Position numbers and translations under genes: made by a program. The notes beneath the pieces are model-generated. The model was not told where the DNA came from. It saw only the letters and a list, made by a program, of their open reading frames with translations, and did no database searches. From Myroides odoratimimus (GTDB lineage Bacteria > Bacteroidota > Bacteroidia > Flavobacteriales > Flavobacteriaceae), in assembly GCF_001485415.1 (NCBI RefSeq), contig NZ_BCMQ01000013.1, positions 27,177 to 91,176 of the forward strand: a DNA stretch of 64,000 nucleotides. Direction: 5' to 3'. This document shows, one piece after another, positions 17,549-26,175 of the stretch (its first letter is position 1; every line of letters begins with the position of its first letter).

Positions 17549-20116
17549 TTAGAATGGATAATTAATTCCAACGTTTAAGACTGATTCTTTTAAGCTAAAC
17601 TCCTTGAACCATTTTTGTCCTTTATCTTGTGCAGGATTATATGTTTTGAATCCCATATCTAATCTGAATACAAAGAAACTAAAATCATATCTCAATCCTA
17701 ATCCCGATGCTACTGCCATATCTTTTAATGAAGAAATGCCGTTAAAGGTATAGGTATTATCTTTAATATCATCAAATACGTTCCAAATATTTGAGGCATC
17801 TACGAAAAGTGCTCCATACCATTTCCCTCCTATGTTAAAACGATACTCAGTACTGAAGAACAATTTCATATTCGCTTCGTTAAAGTCATTGATACCTCCA
17901 CTTTGCCCAGGACCTAATCGGTAAGATTGCCATCCTCTATTGTCATTTGATCCTCCTGAATAATAACTCCTTGTGAATGGAATGGAATTGGAGTTGCCAT
18001 AAGGTACTGCTAGACCAGCGAAAGCACGCATTGCAACAACACGTTTTTTGCCTAGATCAAAGTATTTAACGAAGTCTACCTCTGTTTTTACATATTGAGA
18101 AAACTCTACATCCATTATTGTTTTTTTCCCTGTTGGTCCTATTTTAGAACTTGTATTTTGCATTAATAAGTTCATAAGACCACCTGCAGACTCTACTTTA
18201 GCTTTTAGCGTATAGAAGCTGTTATCTAATAGATTAGTTCTAGTCGTATTCGTAAAAGTGATATTACTCGCTATAATTAAGTTGTTTTCAGATAGGCGTA
18301 TACGTCTTTCTTCTATACTTCTTATCTCTTGATGATCTTGAGCAGAGATACCTAGAGGATTATTTGTATCTAGAGCATCTTTTATAAATAGATTACTTCC
18401 TCCTTCAGCTATCGTTAGATTTCCATTCTGATCATAATAGTCTGGATTGATAGTAGTATAGTTTTTAGACAGGTCATTTAATCTAGTATAAGATGATTTA
18501 TAAACACTGAAGTAATTACTAGGGTTGGTGTTTCTAATGTATTGTATATTAGCTAAATCCACACTAAAGCTATTCCTTCTTGATGGTAGCCACGTATAGT
18601 TTATAATAGCTGTTAAACTGTTTTTGTCTAGCCCAATATTTTTCTGTTTAGTATGCCCAAAGCTCATAGAAGTTGTTGGTAACATACTTTTAGGAATTAA
18701 TCTATCCGTATTTATTGGAAATAATAGTCGTGGAAAAGTTAGTTTAACATCTCCACCATATTCTGTTACATTGAAGAACACATCATTAGGGTTGCTCATT
18801 TGGCGAGAAGAACCTAATGATCCTTTTAAGTTGATTTCTAATATCTCAGCTCCTCTAAAAACATTTCTGAACAGTAACCCCATACTACCACCAATACCGA
18901 AATCTTGAATATTCGAGTGAGTAACATCAAATGATGGGTTGAAAGTCATCTTTTTACGAGATGTTAGGTAGATATTACTGATTAATGATTGTCCAGTAGT
19001 ATCTCTTTTATCTTCTACATATTCTATAACAGGATAGTTAAAAGTACGTAAATTACTGATAGAGCGAGAGGTTAATACTCTTCTGAAGTCACTAAAAGTA
19101 CTTCCTTTTGTTATAAATATAGCATCTGTAAGTGCCTTTGGCTTATACTGAAGTTTTGTAGAACTATAAATATTAAAGTTGTTATAGTGAACACTATCTA
19201 AGACGTATTCTTTGTTTTTAGAACTATTATCTGTGAAGATATTTACGTCGCTAATCGTATATATTTTAAACGGAACTTCTTTTAATGAATCCCCTGACTT
19301 TACTGTTCTAGGATCAATGATTAATTCTATATTCGCTCTGTTTTTTTTATTGATAATAGTATCTACTTCATAGCGAATATTTAATTCTTGAAAATGATAC
19401 GCACCATTATCTCTAAAGTCTGTAGCTAATCTTTTTCGTTCTTCTTCGAAGTTTTTAACATCAAATACAGTATTGCTCTTGATTTTTGATTTTGATAGAG
19501 ACTTAAGGTATAGATCTTCTAAAGCTTTCGTACTGATATTAGCGTTAATACTATCTATTACATACGGTTCTCCTGTAGTAATGCTATATGTGTTTTTTAC
19601 TTTTTTTACTCCAGTGGTATCTAACTGAGTTGTAATTTTTGTATCAAAAAAACCTTTGTTGAAATAGTAGTTTTTTAGACGAATCTTAGATTTGTTTGTT
19701 CTCAGGCTATCGTATAAAGCAGGTGCTTCTCCTGTTTTTAATAGGAAGTTATTAATCCCAGATATAATAAAAGACTCTCCTAATCGGTCAACTTGTTTCT
19801 TAGAAAGAACACTCTCCATTACCTTTTCTTTACCAGGGTTTTCTTTTAACCATATTTGATATAGTGAATCAGCATTTGGCTTTGCCAGATTGTACAGATA
19901 TAGTCTTAACCTCATATTAGTCATGGGAAAAGTGCTGTTCGGGTGTTGGTATAGCTGCGCCATAACCTCTTCTTTAGATATTTTTTTACCATTTTCGAGA
20001 ATGGTATTATCCATTAATAGAGCACGGTCGTTTGGAACCTGCTCCGTGATAGAGCATGCAAAAAAACTTATGCTCATTAATAGAAATAGTAGTATTTTTG
20101 GTAAAAATCTGCTCAA
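17549..20116 (-). CDS. BamA/TamA-like outer-membrane surface antigen, lipoprotein-anchored (TamL type)
   Basis: An 855-residue Omp85-family protein. It begins with a lipoprotein signal whose lipobox ends at Cys21 (SISFFACSI). POTRA-like repeats follow (about 25-400, e.g. the segment starting KIRLKNYYFNKGFFD, typical of POTRA strands), then a C-terminal Omp85 barrel (about 400-855) with the conserved RGWQSYRLGPG turn and final strand LNVGINYPF. Family knowledge: Bacteroidota carry such lipidated TamA-like proteins, thought to insert or move outer-membrane proteins or lipids. It is divergent from the rRNA/tRNA methyltransferase gene. A role in envelope assembly fits, but the exact substrate is unknown. 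Confidence 0.87.
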   Translation of the reverse strand: MSRFLPKILLFLLMSISFFACSITEQVPNDRALLMDNTILENGKKISKEEVMAQLYQHPNSTFPMTNMRLRLYLYNLAKPNADSLYQIWLKENPGKEKVMESVLSKKQVDRLGESFIISGINNFLLKTGEAPALYDSLRTNKSKIRLKNYYFNKGFFDTKITTQLDTTGVKKVKNTYSITTGEPYVIDSINANISTKALEDLYLKSLSKSKIKSNTVFDVKNFEEERKRLATDFRDNGAYHFQELNIRYEVDTIINKKNRANIELIIDPRTVKSGDSLKEVPFKIYTISDVNIFTDNSSKNKEYVLDSVHYNNFNIYSSTKLQYKPKALTDAIFITKGSTFSDFRRVLTSRSISNLRTFNYPVIEYVEDKRDTTGQSLISNIYLTSRKKMTFNPSFDVTHSNIQDFGIGGSMGLLFRNVFRGAEILEINLKGSLGSSRQMSNPNDVFFNVTEYGGDVKLTFPRLLFPINTDRLIPKSMLPTTSMSFGHTKQKNIGLDKNSLTAIINYTWLPSRRNSFSVDLANIQYIRNTNPSNYFSVYKSSYTRLNDLSKNYTTINPDYYDQNGNLTIAEGGSNLFIKDALDTNNPLGISAQDHQEIRSIEERRIRLSENNLIIASNITFTNTTRTNLLDNSFYTLKAKVESAGGLMNLLMQNTSSKIGPTGKKTIMDVEFSQYVKTEVDFVKYFDLGKKRVVAMRAFAGLAVPYGNSNSIPFTRSYYSGGSNDNRGWQSYRLGPGQSGGINDFNEANMKLFFSTEYRFNIGGKWYGALFVDASNIWNVFDDIKDNTYTFNGISSLKDMAVASGLGLRYDFSFFVFRLDMGFKTYNPAQDKGQKWFKEFSLKESVLNVGINYPF

Positions 20117-20138
20117 AGTAGTATAGTCAATTTTCAGT

Positions 20139-20146
20139 CAAAAATA
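20139..20146 (-). promoter_or_regulatory. -7 promoter element for the TamA-like gene
   Basis: TATTTTTG on the minus strand in the 39-base divergent gap. A TTG lies 24 bases further upstream, slightly beyond the usual spacing. Confidence 0.45.
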
Positions 20147-20155
20147 CAGTTTTTT

Positions 20156-20890
20156 ATGGTTACGAAAAACCAAATCAAATTAATTAAGAGTTTACATCAG
20201 AAAAAATATAGAAAAGAACACCAACTTTTTATTGCAGAAGGAGTTAAGGTGGTTGGAGAATTAGTGAAGTCTTCGTTGGTTTTAGAGCACATATATTGTA
20301 CAGAAGAACTGAAGTTTAATGTTCCTCAGTCGAAGGTTTCTATTGTCAGTAAAGAAGATTTAAAAAAGATGTCTGCGCTGAGTACGACTTCTAATTGTTT
20401 GGCTGTATTTCATTGCACGGAACAAGAGTCTGTAGATTATAGTGATCTTATCGTTGCTTTAGATGATATTAGAGATCCAGGTAATCTAGGGACTATTATA
20501 CGATTATGCGATTGGTTTGGGATCAAGCATATTATTTGTACCAGTGAGACAGTAGATGTCTATAATCCTAAAGTGGTACAGGCTACAATGGGGTCAATTG
20601 CTCGTGTTAATCTTGTATATGGAGAGTTACCAGAATTAATTAGAGCAGGAGGGGAGCTTCCTATTTATGGTACTTTTATGGATGGAGATAATATCTATCA
20701 GAAAACAGTGGCGAATAAAGGAATTATCATCATGGGAAATGAAGCTAATGGTATTTCGAATGTTATTGAAAATTTAGTAACAGAAAGAGTAGCGATTCCT
20801 CGTTATGGAAATTTACAACAGACAGAAAGTTTAAATGTTGCCATGGCAGCCTCTATTGTACTAAGCGAATTTAGAAGACATAATTTTTAA
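20156..20890 (+). CDS. TrmH/SpoU-family RNA 2'-O-methyltransferase
   Basis: A 244-residue SPOUT methyltransferase that methylates ribose in rRNA or tRNA with S-adenosylmethionine. An N-terminal substrate-binding domain (about 5-85, QKKYRKEHQLFIAEG) precedes the knotted catalytic domain with motif 1 DIRDPGNLGTIIRLCDWFG, motif 2 IIMGNEANGIS and motif 3 IPRYGNLQQTESLNVAMAAS. These three motifs define the SpoU class; the exact target nucleotide cannot be read from the sequence. It is monocistronic, ended by the hairpin at 20901-20930. Confidence 0.92.
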   Translation: MVTKNQIKLIKSLHQKKYRKEHQLFIAEGVKVVGELVKSSLVLEHIYCTEELKFNVPQSKVSIVSKEDLKKMSALSTTSNCLAVFHCTEQESVDYSDLIVALDDIRDPGNLGTIIRLCDWFGIKHIICTSETVDVYNPKVVQATMGSIARVNLVYGELPELIRAGGELPIYGTFMDGDNIYQKTVANKGIIIMGNEANGISNVIENLVTERVAIPRYGNLQQTESLNVAMAASIVLSEFRRHNF

Positions 20891-20900
20891 GCATATAAAA

Positions 20901-20930
20901 AAAGGGAACTTAAGTAAGTTCCCTTTTTTT
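20901..20930. terminator. Bidirectional terminator between the methyltransferase gene and porT
   Basis: Stem AAAGGGAACT/AGTTCCCTTT (loop TAAGTA) with A-tract before and T-tract after, so it can serve both convergent genes. Confidence 0.9.
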
Positions 20931-20940
20931 ATATCTGTTT

Positions 20941-21738
20941 TTAATGAAAGGTAAAGTTGACAAATATCCCTCTAGATTTCATTGATTCTATATTTCCAGT
21001 CCATGGACTTTGCGCATTTTTATCTCTGATTAATTCATCATTAATTCCAAATACCCCTCTAATAGAAGGAGAAAATTTAAAATATTCAAAATAAAAGTCG
21101 ATACCTACCCCTATTTCGTAGTTAGCTGTAAGCTTCTCTACTCGCCAGACTCCCTCATAGTTATCGCTATCTACTTTATTATTACTTCCTAAGTTTAAGT
21201 CCAAAGAAAAACCTCCTAAGACATAAGGACGTATATTTCCAGTTCTCAGAGCAGAGAATTTTAATAATAAAGGGAAGTGTAGGTATGTAGCACTAGTTGA
21301 CTTGACCGAAGAACTGTTTAATTCATATTCAGAAGGTTCTGGATTATTGTGCTGTGTAGCATAATAATCATAGATAAGCGCTCTAGGGAAAGACAATTCT
21401 CTTTTTGCATATGTTAGTCCTGGCTCAAAGCGCAAGTCTAAATGCTCCATGATACGCAAGTTCCCAACAAGTCCTACATTAAATCCCATAGAAGACTTTA
21501 CTTGTATTTCAGTATAGTCATTTGGGTATTTTTCTTTTAATGCTTGTAGCTTGTGATAATAGTCTGCATTATAATCAAACTTGTAATTGTATGAATTGAC
21601 TCCTAAGTAATAGCCCCAATGGACACGCTGTTTGTCCCAATCTCTTTTGTTAAGCATCGGGTTTCTACCAAATATCCATTGCCCATAAGACTGTGAGCTA
21701 ACGAATAGGATTAAAAAAAATACAATTAGTCTTTTCAT
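20941..21738 (-). CDS. porT: Type IX secretion / gliding outer-membrane protein PorT (SprT)
   Basis: PorT is a small outer-membrane barrel needed for type IX secretion in Bacteroidota. The chosen start gives 265 residues with signal peptide MKRLIVFFLILFVSSQSYG, then QWIFGRNPMLNKRDWDKQ and a barrel with a WGYYLGVNSYNYKFDY strand. A further ATG ten codons upstream would overlap ubiE and lacks signal character. It follows ubiE with a one-base gap; the ubiE-porT pair is a known conserved arrangement in Flavobacterium. The other T9SS genes are not in this window. Sure of the family, with synteny as strong support. Confidence 0.88.
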   Translation of the reverse strand: MKRLIVFFLILFVSSQSYGQWIFGRNPMLNKRDWDKQRVHWGYYLGVNSYNYKFDYNADYYHKLQALKEKYPNDYTEIQVKSSMGFNVGLVGNLRIMEHLDLRFEPGLTYAKRELSFPRALIYDYYATQHNNPEPSEYELNSSSVKSTSATYLHFPLLLKFSALRTGNIRPYVLGGFSLDLNLGSNNKVDSDNYEGVWRVEKLTANYEIGVGIDFYFEYFKFSPSIRGVFGINDELIRDKNAQSPWTGNIESMKSRGIFVNFTFH

Positions 21739-21739
21739 A

Positions 21740-22468
21740 TTATTTTGAAGATGAATATATCGTAGCAATTCCCATCGTTTGTGGAAGATGCTTTACATCT
21801 TTAAACCCAACTTTTCTTAAAATATTGTTTAAAGCTTCTCCAAAAGGGAAGTTTTTTGCAGAGTCAGATAAATATTTATAAGCTTTTTGGTCTTTAGAGA
21901 ACAATTTACCCATGAACGGCATTACATTCTGCGTATAGAAGAAATATCCTTGTTTAAATGGGAATTTAGTAGGAACAGAAGTTTCTAGAATAACGAATAT
22001 TCCTCCAGGTTTTAATACGCGAAGTATTTCTGACAATCCTTTTTCTAAGTCTTCGAAGTTTCTAATACCAAAACCTACTGTGATAGCATCAAAAGTATTG
22101 TCTGCAAATGGCAAGTTTTCTGAGTCTCCTTGTACCATTTCGATTCTATTATCTAAGTTTAACGCTTTGATTTTTTGTTTACCTACTTCTAGCATTCCAG
22201 CGGATAAATCTAGTCCAGTGATTTTAGTAGCTTCTGTTTTAGATAGCAGAATAGCTAAATCACCAGTACCAGTAGCAATGTCTAATATTGTAGTTGGTTT
22301 TTGTTCAGATACTAACTTTAATACCTTACGTCTCCATCCTTGATCAGTACCAAGAGAAATCATTCTATTTAAGTTATCATAATTGCCAGAAATAGTATCA
22401 AACATTTGTTCGACTTGTTGTTTCTTGCCTAATTCAGATCCTTCGTATGGAGTAATATTTTTTGACAT
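21740..22468 (-). CDS. ubiE: Demethylmenaquinone C-methyltransferase UbiE/MenG
   Basis: This enzyme performs the last step of menaquinone synthesis, C-methylation of demethylmenaquinone. The 242-residue protein has the N-terminal signature MFDTISGNYDNLNRMISLG followed by GWRRK, the SAM-binding loop LDIATGTGDLAILL, and the second family signature DAITVGFGIRNFEDLEKGL. Length is normal. It is the first gene of the ubiE-porT unit, with a TATATTTG element at 22495-22502. Confidence 0.95.
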   Translation of the reverse strand: MSKNITPYEGSELGKKQQVEQMFDTISGNYDNLNRMISLGTDQGWRRKVLKLVSEQKPTTILDIATGTGDLAILLSKTEATKITGLDLSAGMLEVGKQKIKALNLDNRIEMVQGDSENLPFADNTFDAITVGFGIRNFEDLEKGLSEILRVLKPGGIFVILETSVPTKFPFKQGYFFYTQNVMPFMGKLFSKDQKAYKYLSDSAKNFPFGEALNNILRKVGFKDVKHLPQTMGIATIYSSSK

Positions 22469-22494
22469 TGTATTTTATTTTTGACAAATATAAT

Positions 22495-22502
22495 TATTAA
22501 AA
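22495..22502 (-). promoter_or_regulatory. -7 promoter element for ubiE-porT
   Basis: TATATTTG on the minus strand, 26 bases before the ubiE ATG. No clear -33 TTG. Confidence 0.5.
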
Positions 22503-22622
22503 GCCAAATGAGAAGTTTCGTTTTGTGTCAAAATGAAGAATAAATGCTTTTTAAATAAGGAAGTAGATAAAGACAATGATCTATTGTCTAAAACAAAGAA
22601 TAGGGGATCTGAAAAAAAAAGA

Positions 22623-22646
22623 AAACCTGAACACATGCTCAGGTTT
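22623..22646 (-). terminator. Terminator after the GNAT gene
   Basis: Eight-base-pair stem AAACCTGA/TCAGGTTT, loop ACACATGC, followed on the minus strand by CTTTTTTTT. Confidence 0.85.
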
Positions 22647-22658
22647 ATCTGTATGAGG

Positions 22659-23219
22659 TTAGATATACATGTGGTAGTATTCACCACCTGCAAACTCTAG
22701 TTGATTTCCTTGTTTAAATCCTAGTCGAGAATAAAGCTTCATTGCACTAGGGTTTTCTAAATCTACAATTAGTCCTACTTGTTTATGACCTTGTGACTTA
22801 GCATAGTCTACAGCATGTTTCAGTAAGTGGCTACCTACTCCTTTACCTTGTACTTTAGGAGATACAGCTACAGTGTCTAAGTAATATTCTCCACCAGTGG
22901 TTTCTGGTTCAGGTATCATGTCATTATTATACTGTTGCTTCATTAGGTCTAGTACAGGCTCTCTTAACGTGATAAAGTCATCTCCGTTATATCCAGTTAT
23001 AGAACCTACGATATCACCCTCTTCATCTATCGCTACGAAAGTGTTTTCATAACTATATAAGTTCCCCGGTTTACGGAACATAATAGTTAGAAAGTTAATG
23101 GCTTCTTCGATGTCTTCTTTTTGGATAAATGTGAAGACAATATCTTCCATTGCTTGTAGCATTAATTCTGGAACTACGTCGTAATCTTCTCTTTTTGCAG
23201 GTCTAATTGTATAATGCAT
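22659..23219 (-). CDS. GNAT-family N-acetyltransferase
   Basis: A 186-residue acetyltransferase using acetyl-CoA. The core GNAT motif A is clear: LDTVAVSPKVQGKGVGSHLLKHAVDYAK (about 118-145), with the pyrophosphate-binding QGKGVG loop. Motif B follows as GLIVDLENPSAMKLYSRLGF. The substrate cannot be told. It has its own -7 element (23241-23248) and terminator, so it is an independent gene. A separate short open frame overlapping its end (22475-22693) has no coding character. Confidence 0.88.
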   Translation of the reverse strand: MHYTIRPAKREDYDVVPELMLQAMEDIVFTFIQKEDIEEAINFLTIMFRKPGNLYSYENTFVAIDEEGDIVGSITGYNGDDFITLREPVLDLMKQQYNNDMIPEPETTGGEYYLDTVAVSPKVQGKGVGSHLLKHAVDYAKSQGHKQVGLIVDLENPSAMKLYSRLGFKQGNQLEFAGGEYYHMYI

Positions 23220-23240
23220 TTTTCTTAATTTGAATTAGTA

Positions 23241-23248
23241 CAAAGGTA
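23241..23248 (-). promoter_or_regulatory. -7 promoter element for the GNAT gene
   Basis: TACCTTTG on the minus strand, 21 bases before the ATG. Confidence 0.5.
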
Positions 23249-23274
23249 AGAAAGTTTAAGAGAACTCGTGATTA

Positions 23275-24723
23275 TTACTGATGTGCTCTTCGTTCATTTA
23301 TTTTATCCCATTCCTCAGAAGCATTCTCTATACCTATTTTACTAGGTTCGAACACAGGATCTTTTCCTTCTTTGCGTTGTGCTACATAATCTTTTAAAGC
23401 CTTTAATGCTGGTTTTCTTAGGATAAAGATAGCGATGATATTAATCCATGCCATAGCTCCTACACCGATATCACCGATTCCCCATGCTATACTTGGTTCA
23501 CTAGTAGAGGCAAAGAATACAATGCTTAATATGATGATACGCATGATCCATCTTAGGATAATGTTTTTCTTTTTACTTAAGTATTCGAAGTTTGATTCAG
23601 CGATGAACACATAAGACATAGCTGTAGTGATAGCAAAGAAAGTTAGTGCTATAGCAATGAATTGAGAAGCGAATACAGGAAAGTGTGTTGCCACTGCTTT
23701 TACCGTATAAGCAGCTCCAGCTTCTACACCGGGCATATTTTCTACTATATAAGTCCCTGATTCATCTATCACGTTATACGAATTTGTAAATAAGATCATT
23801 AAGGCTGTTGCTGTACATACGAATAAGGTATCTACATAAACAGAGAAAGCTTGTACTAATCCTTGTTTTACAGGATGAGATGTCTCAGAGGCAGCTGAAG
23901 CGTGTGGTGCTGTACCTTGCCCAGCCTCATTAGAATATATACCTCTTTTTACACCCCATGCGATTGCAGCACCGAAGACTCCACTAAAAGCAGACTCTAA
24001 GTTAAAGGCAGATTTAAATATTAAAGCAAAGATGTGTGGTACCTCTTGTATGTTTAACCCTATAATAATGGCAGCCATGATAATATATGCACTAGCCATA
24101 AAAGGTACAATGATCTGAGCAATTAATCCCATTTTCTTCGCTCCACCAAATACTGCAAATCCTAAGAATAAACAAATAGCAATACCACTAACCCATGTAG
24201 GGATAGAGAAAGCTGAATGCATACTTACGGCGATACTATTACTTTGGATACTCGGTAAGAATAGACCACAACTGATTAAAGTTACGATAGAGAAGAATAG
24301 GGCAAATGCTTTACTCTTCATTCCTTTTTCGATGTAGAAGGCTGGACCTCCTACGTATTGACCATTTTTATCTACTTTGTAAATTTGTGCTAATGTAGAT
24401 TCTATAAAAGCAGATGCACTTCCTAAGAAGGCAATAGCCCACATCCAGAAGATAGCTCCAGGACCTCCGGCAGCGATAGCGGTAGCTACTCCTACGATAT
24501 TACCTACTCCTACACGTCCAGCGATAGCCATACTAAAGGCTTGAAATGGGCTTACCCCTTTATCGGAAGAACCTTCTGTAAAAAGTAATTTCACCATATG
24601 GCGAAAGTATCTGATCTGTATAAATCCTGTTGTAATCGTAAAATAAAGTCCTACTAATAGACAGAGTGCAATAAAAATGTTAGACCAAATTAAGTCATTT
24701 AGTAATTTAATAATTTCTTCCAT
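23275..24723 (-). CDS. Sodium:alanine/glycine symporter (AGCS family)
   Basis: A 482-residue inner-membrane transporter with about ten to eleven helices that couples Na+ influx to uptake of small neutral amino acids. The family signature is clear at about residues 68-92: GRVGVGNIVGVATAIAAGGPG. Another conserved block, GVKRGIYSNEAGQGTAPHA, lies about halfway. Length fits the AlsT/DagA/AgcS group. It is a single gene. The 288 bases upstream (24724-25011) hold only promoter-like elements facing the next gene. Confidence 0.93.
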   Translation of the reverse strand: MEEIIKLLNDLIWSNIFIALCLLVGLYFTITTGFIQIRYFRHMVKLLFTEGSSDKGVSPFQAFSMAIAGRVGVGNIVGVATAIAAGGPGAIFWMWAIAFLGSASAFIESTLAQIYKVDKNGQYVGGPAFYIEKGMKSKAFALFFSIVTLISCGLFLPSIQSNSIAVSMHSAFSIPTWVSGIAICLFLGFAVFGGAKKMGLIAQIIVPFMASAYIIMAAIIIGLNIQEVPHIFALIFKSAFNLESAFSGVFGAAIAWGVKRGIYSNEAGQGTAPHASAASETSHPVKQGLVQAFSVYVDTLFVCTATALMILFTNSYNVIDESGTYIVENMPGVEAGAAYTVKAVATHFPVFASQFIAIALTFFAITTAMSYVFIAESNFEYLSKKKNIILRWIMRIIILSIVFFASTSEPSIAWGIGDIGVGAMAWINIIAIFILRKPALKALKDYVAQRKEGKDPVFEPSKIGIENASEEWDKINERRAHQ

Positions 24724-24963
24724 TGTGTTGTTTGTGCTTTTTGTTGTGTGTGTTTGTAGTACATCTCTTTGTTATTAAGTAGAGATATGCTTGTTTTATA
24801 TTTGTGGAAATTAAGAAAATTTTAAGTATTGAAAGGTGTTAAAATTATCTTTTTTTAAATTTAAAATCATTCTTTCTAAATCTTACTTTATTTATGAAGC
24901 TATTTCGGTGAAGTATTGTGTTTTTGTTTGTAAAAAATATCGATAACTAATGAAGACATTTTT

Positions 24964-24971
24964 TAACTTTG
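24964..24971 (+). promoter_or_regulatory. -7 promoter element for the DinB-family gene
   Basis: TAACTTTG matches TAnnTTTG, 40 bases before the ATG at 25012. A second match, TATATTTG, occurs at 24797-24804 further upstream. Confidence 0.45.
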
Positions 24972-25011
24972 GATAGACAAATAACCAGACTAAACCTTAT
25001 AAATAAACTCT

Positions 25012-25503
25012 ATGTCACACACAGATTACATTCGACGTTCAGAAGGATTGCCTTTAGAAGAGATATTATTAGCTCGTATCCCTATTGTCTTAGAGGTAAT
25101 GGATAAAGTAACCTTACAACATAAATGGGATTATGCTTATGCAGAAGGGAAGTGGACGGTAAAGGAACTGATACAGCATCTGATAGACTGTGAACGTATA
25201 TTTAGTTATCGTGCCTTGCATATCGCACGTCAGGACACAAGTGTCTTAAGTGGATTTGATGAGAATCTGTATGTAGATAATTCAAAAGGGGAATGTAAAG
25301 AACCTCAAGATTTAAGAGAAGAATATATCACACTGATGAAGAGTGTGTATTATCAGTTTAAAGGTTTTACAACAGAAGCTTTAGCTTTAAAAAACCAAAT
25401 GGCTCATTATGTACTCTCTGTAGAAGAGATTGGTAGGCTTAACTATGGTCATACTTTACACCATATAGATATCTTATTAGAAAGATATTTAGATAAAAAA
25501 TAA
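25012..25503 (+). CDS. DinB-family putative metal-dependent hydrolase
   Basis: A 163-residue four-helix-bundle protein of the DinB/YfiT type. The three metal-ligand histidines of the fold are visible: one in LIQHLIDCERIFSYR (about residue 56), and the HTLHHIDILLERYL tail supplies the others (about 146-150). Such proteins include bacillithiol or mycothiol S-transferase relatives and many of unknown role. The gene is convergent with ppa and shares the hairpin at 25526-25551. Confidence 0.85.
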   Translation: MSHTDYIRRSEGLPLEEILLARIPIVLEVMDKVTLQHKWDYAYAEGKWTVKELIQHLIDCERIFSYRALHIARQDTSVLSGFDENLYVDNSKGECKEPQDLREEYITLMKSVYYQFKGFTTEALALKNQMAHYVLSVEEIGRLNYGHTLHHIDILLERYLDKK

Positions 25504-25525
25504 TTAAGTAGTAGATATAAAAGAA

Positions 25526-25551
25526 GAGAGCCACTCATTTGAGTGGCTCTC
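25526..25551. terminator. Hairpin between dinB-like gene and ppa
   Basis: Eleven-base-pair stem AGAGCCACTCA/TGAGTGGCTCT extended by GA/TC pairs. The loop is very short and the T-tract weak, but the convergent position fits a shared terminator. Confidence 0.7.
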
Positions 25552-25564
25552 TTACTATATTTTA

Positions 25565-26092
25565 TTAGTAACGGATGCTGAATAAACCTTCAGCTTTGTT
25601 TTCTAATTTTTCAAAACGCTCAGTACATTCTTTGATTAGTTGAACAGCAGCTGCTTTATCTCCAAAACCATCAGTTGTAACTGTTTTGTTTTCTAAGTCT
25701 TTGTATACTTTGAAGAAGTGTTCTACTTCTTTTTTGAAGTGCTCGTTTACATCTTGAATATCGTTTAGTTTATTCATGATTGGATCAGATACAGGTACAC
25801 ATAAGATTTTTTCATCTTGTCCTTTATCATCAGCCATATAGAAAACACCTACAGGTTTTACCTCTACTACCATTCCTGGAAGAGATGGCTCAGTGAACAT
25901 TACAAGTACGTCTAGAGGATCTCCATCTAAAGCTAATGTTTCTGGAATGAATCCGTAATCAGCTGGATATCTCATGTTAGAATATAAAAGACGGTCAAAA
26001 CGCAATCTTTTTAAATCAAAATCATACTCATATTTGTTTCTGCTGCCTGCTGGAATCTCAACAAATGCATCAAAAGTTTCGAATGTATTCAT
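25565..26092 (-). CDS. ppa: Inorganic pyrophosphatase
   Basis: Hydrolyses pyrophosphate released by biosynthesis, pulling those reactions forward; a cytoplasmic Mg2+ enzyme. The 175-residue protein is of the soluble family I type, with EIPAGSRNKYEYD near the N-terminus and the signature DGDPLDVLVM (about 56-65) with its three metal-binding aspartates. A full promoter lies just upstream (26130-26160), consistent with strong steady expression. Confidence 0.96.
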   Translation of the reverse strand: MNTFETFDAFVEIPAGSRNKYEYDFDLKRLRFDRLLYSNMRYPADYGFIPETLALDGDPLDVLVMFTEPSLPGMVVEVKPVGVFYMADDKGQDEKILCVPVSDPIMNKLNDIQDVNEHFKKEVEHFFKVYKDLENKTVTTDGFGDKAAAVQLIKECTERFEKLENKAEGLFSIRY

Positions 26093-26129
26093 ATTTTTTT
26101 ATTTAAATCTTATTTCTAAAAATCGTGTG

Positions 26130-26160
26130 CAAAAGTACTCTAATTACTTGTTTATAACAA
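26130..26160 (-). promoter_or_regulatory. Promoter of ppa
   Basis: On the minus strand TTG (26160-26158), a 20-base spacer and TACTTTTG (26137-26130) match the Bacteroidota consensus. The ppa ATG lies 37 bases further. Confidence 0.72.
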
Positions 26161-26175
26161 GTTTTAGATTAATTA

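Noticed and set aside
22475..22693. 72-codon minus-strand frame between ubiE and the GNAT gene
   Set aside because: It runs through the end of the GNAT gene and its terminator, with no plausible start signal or coding pattern.
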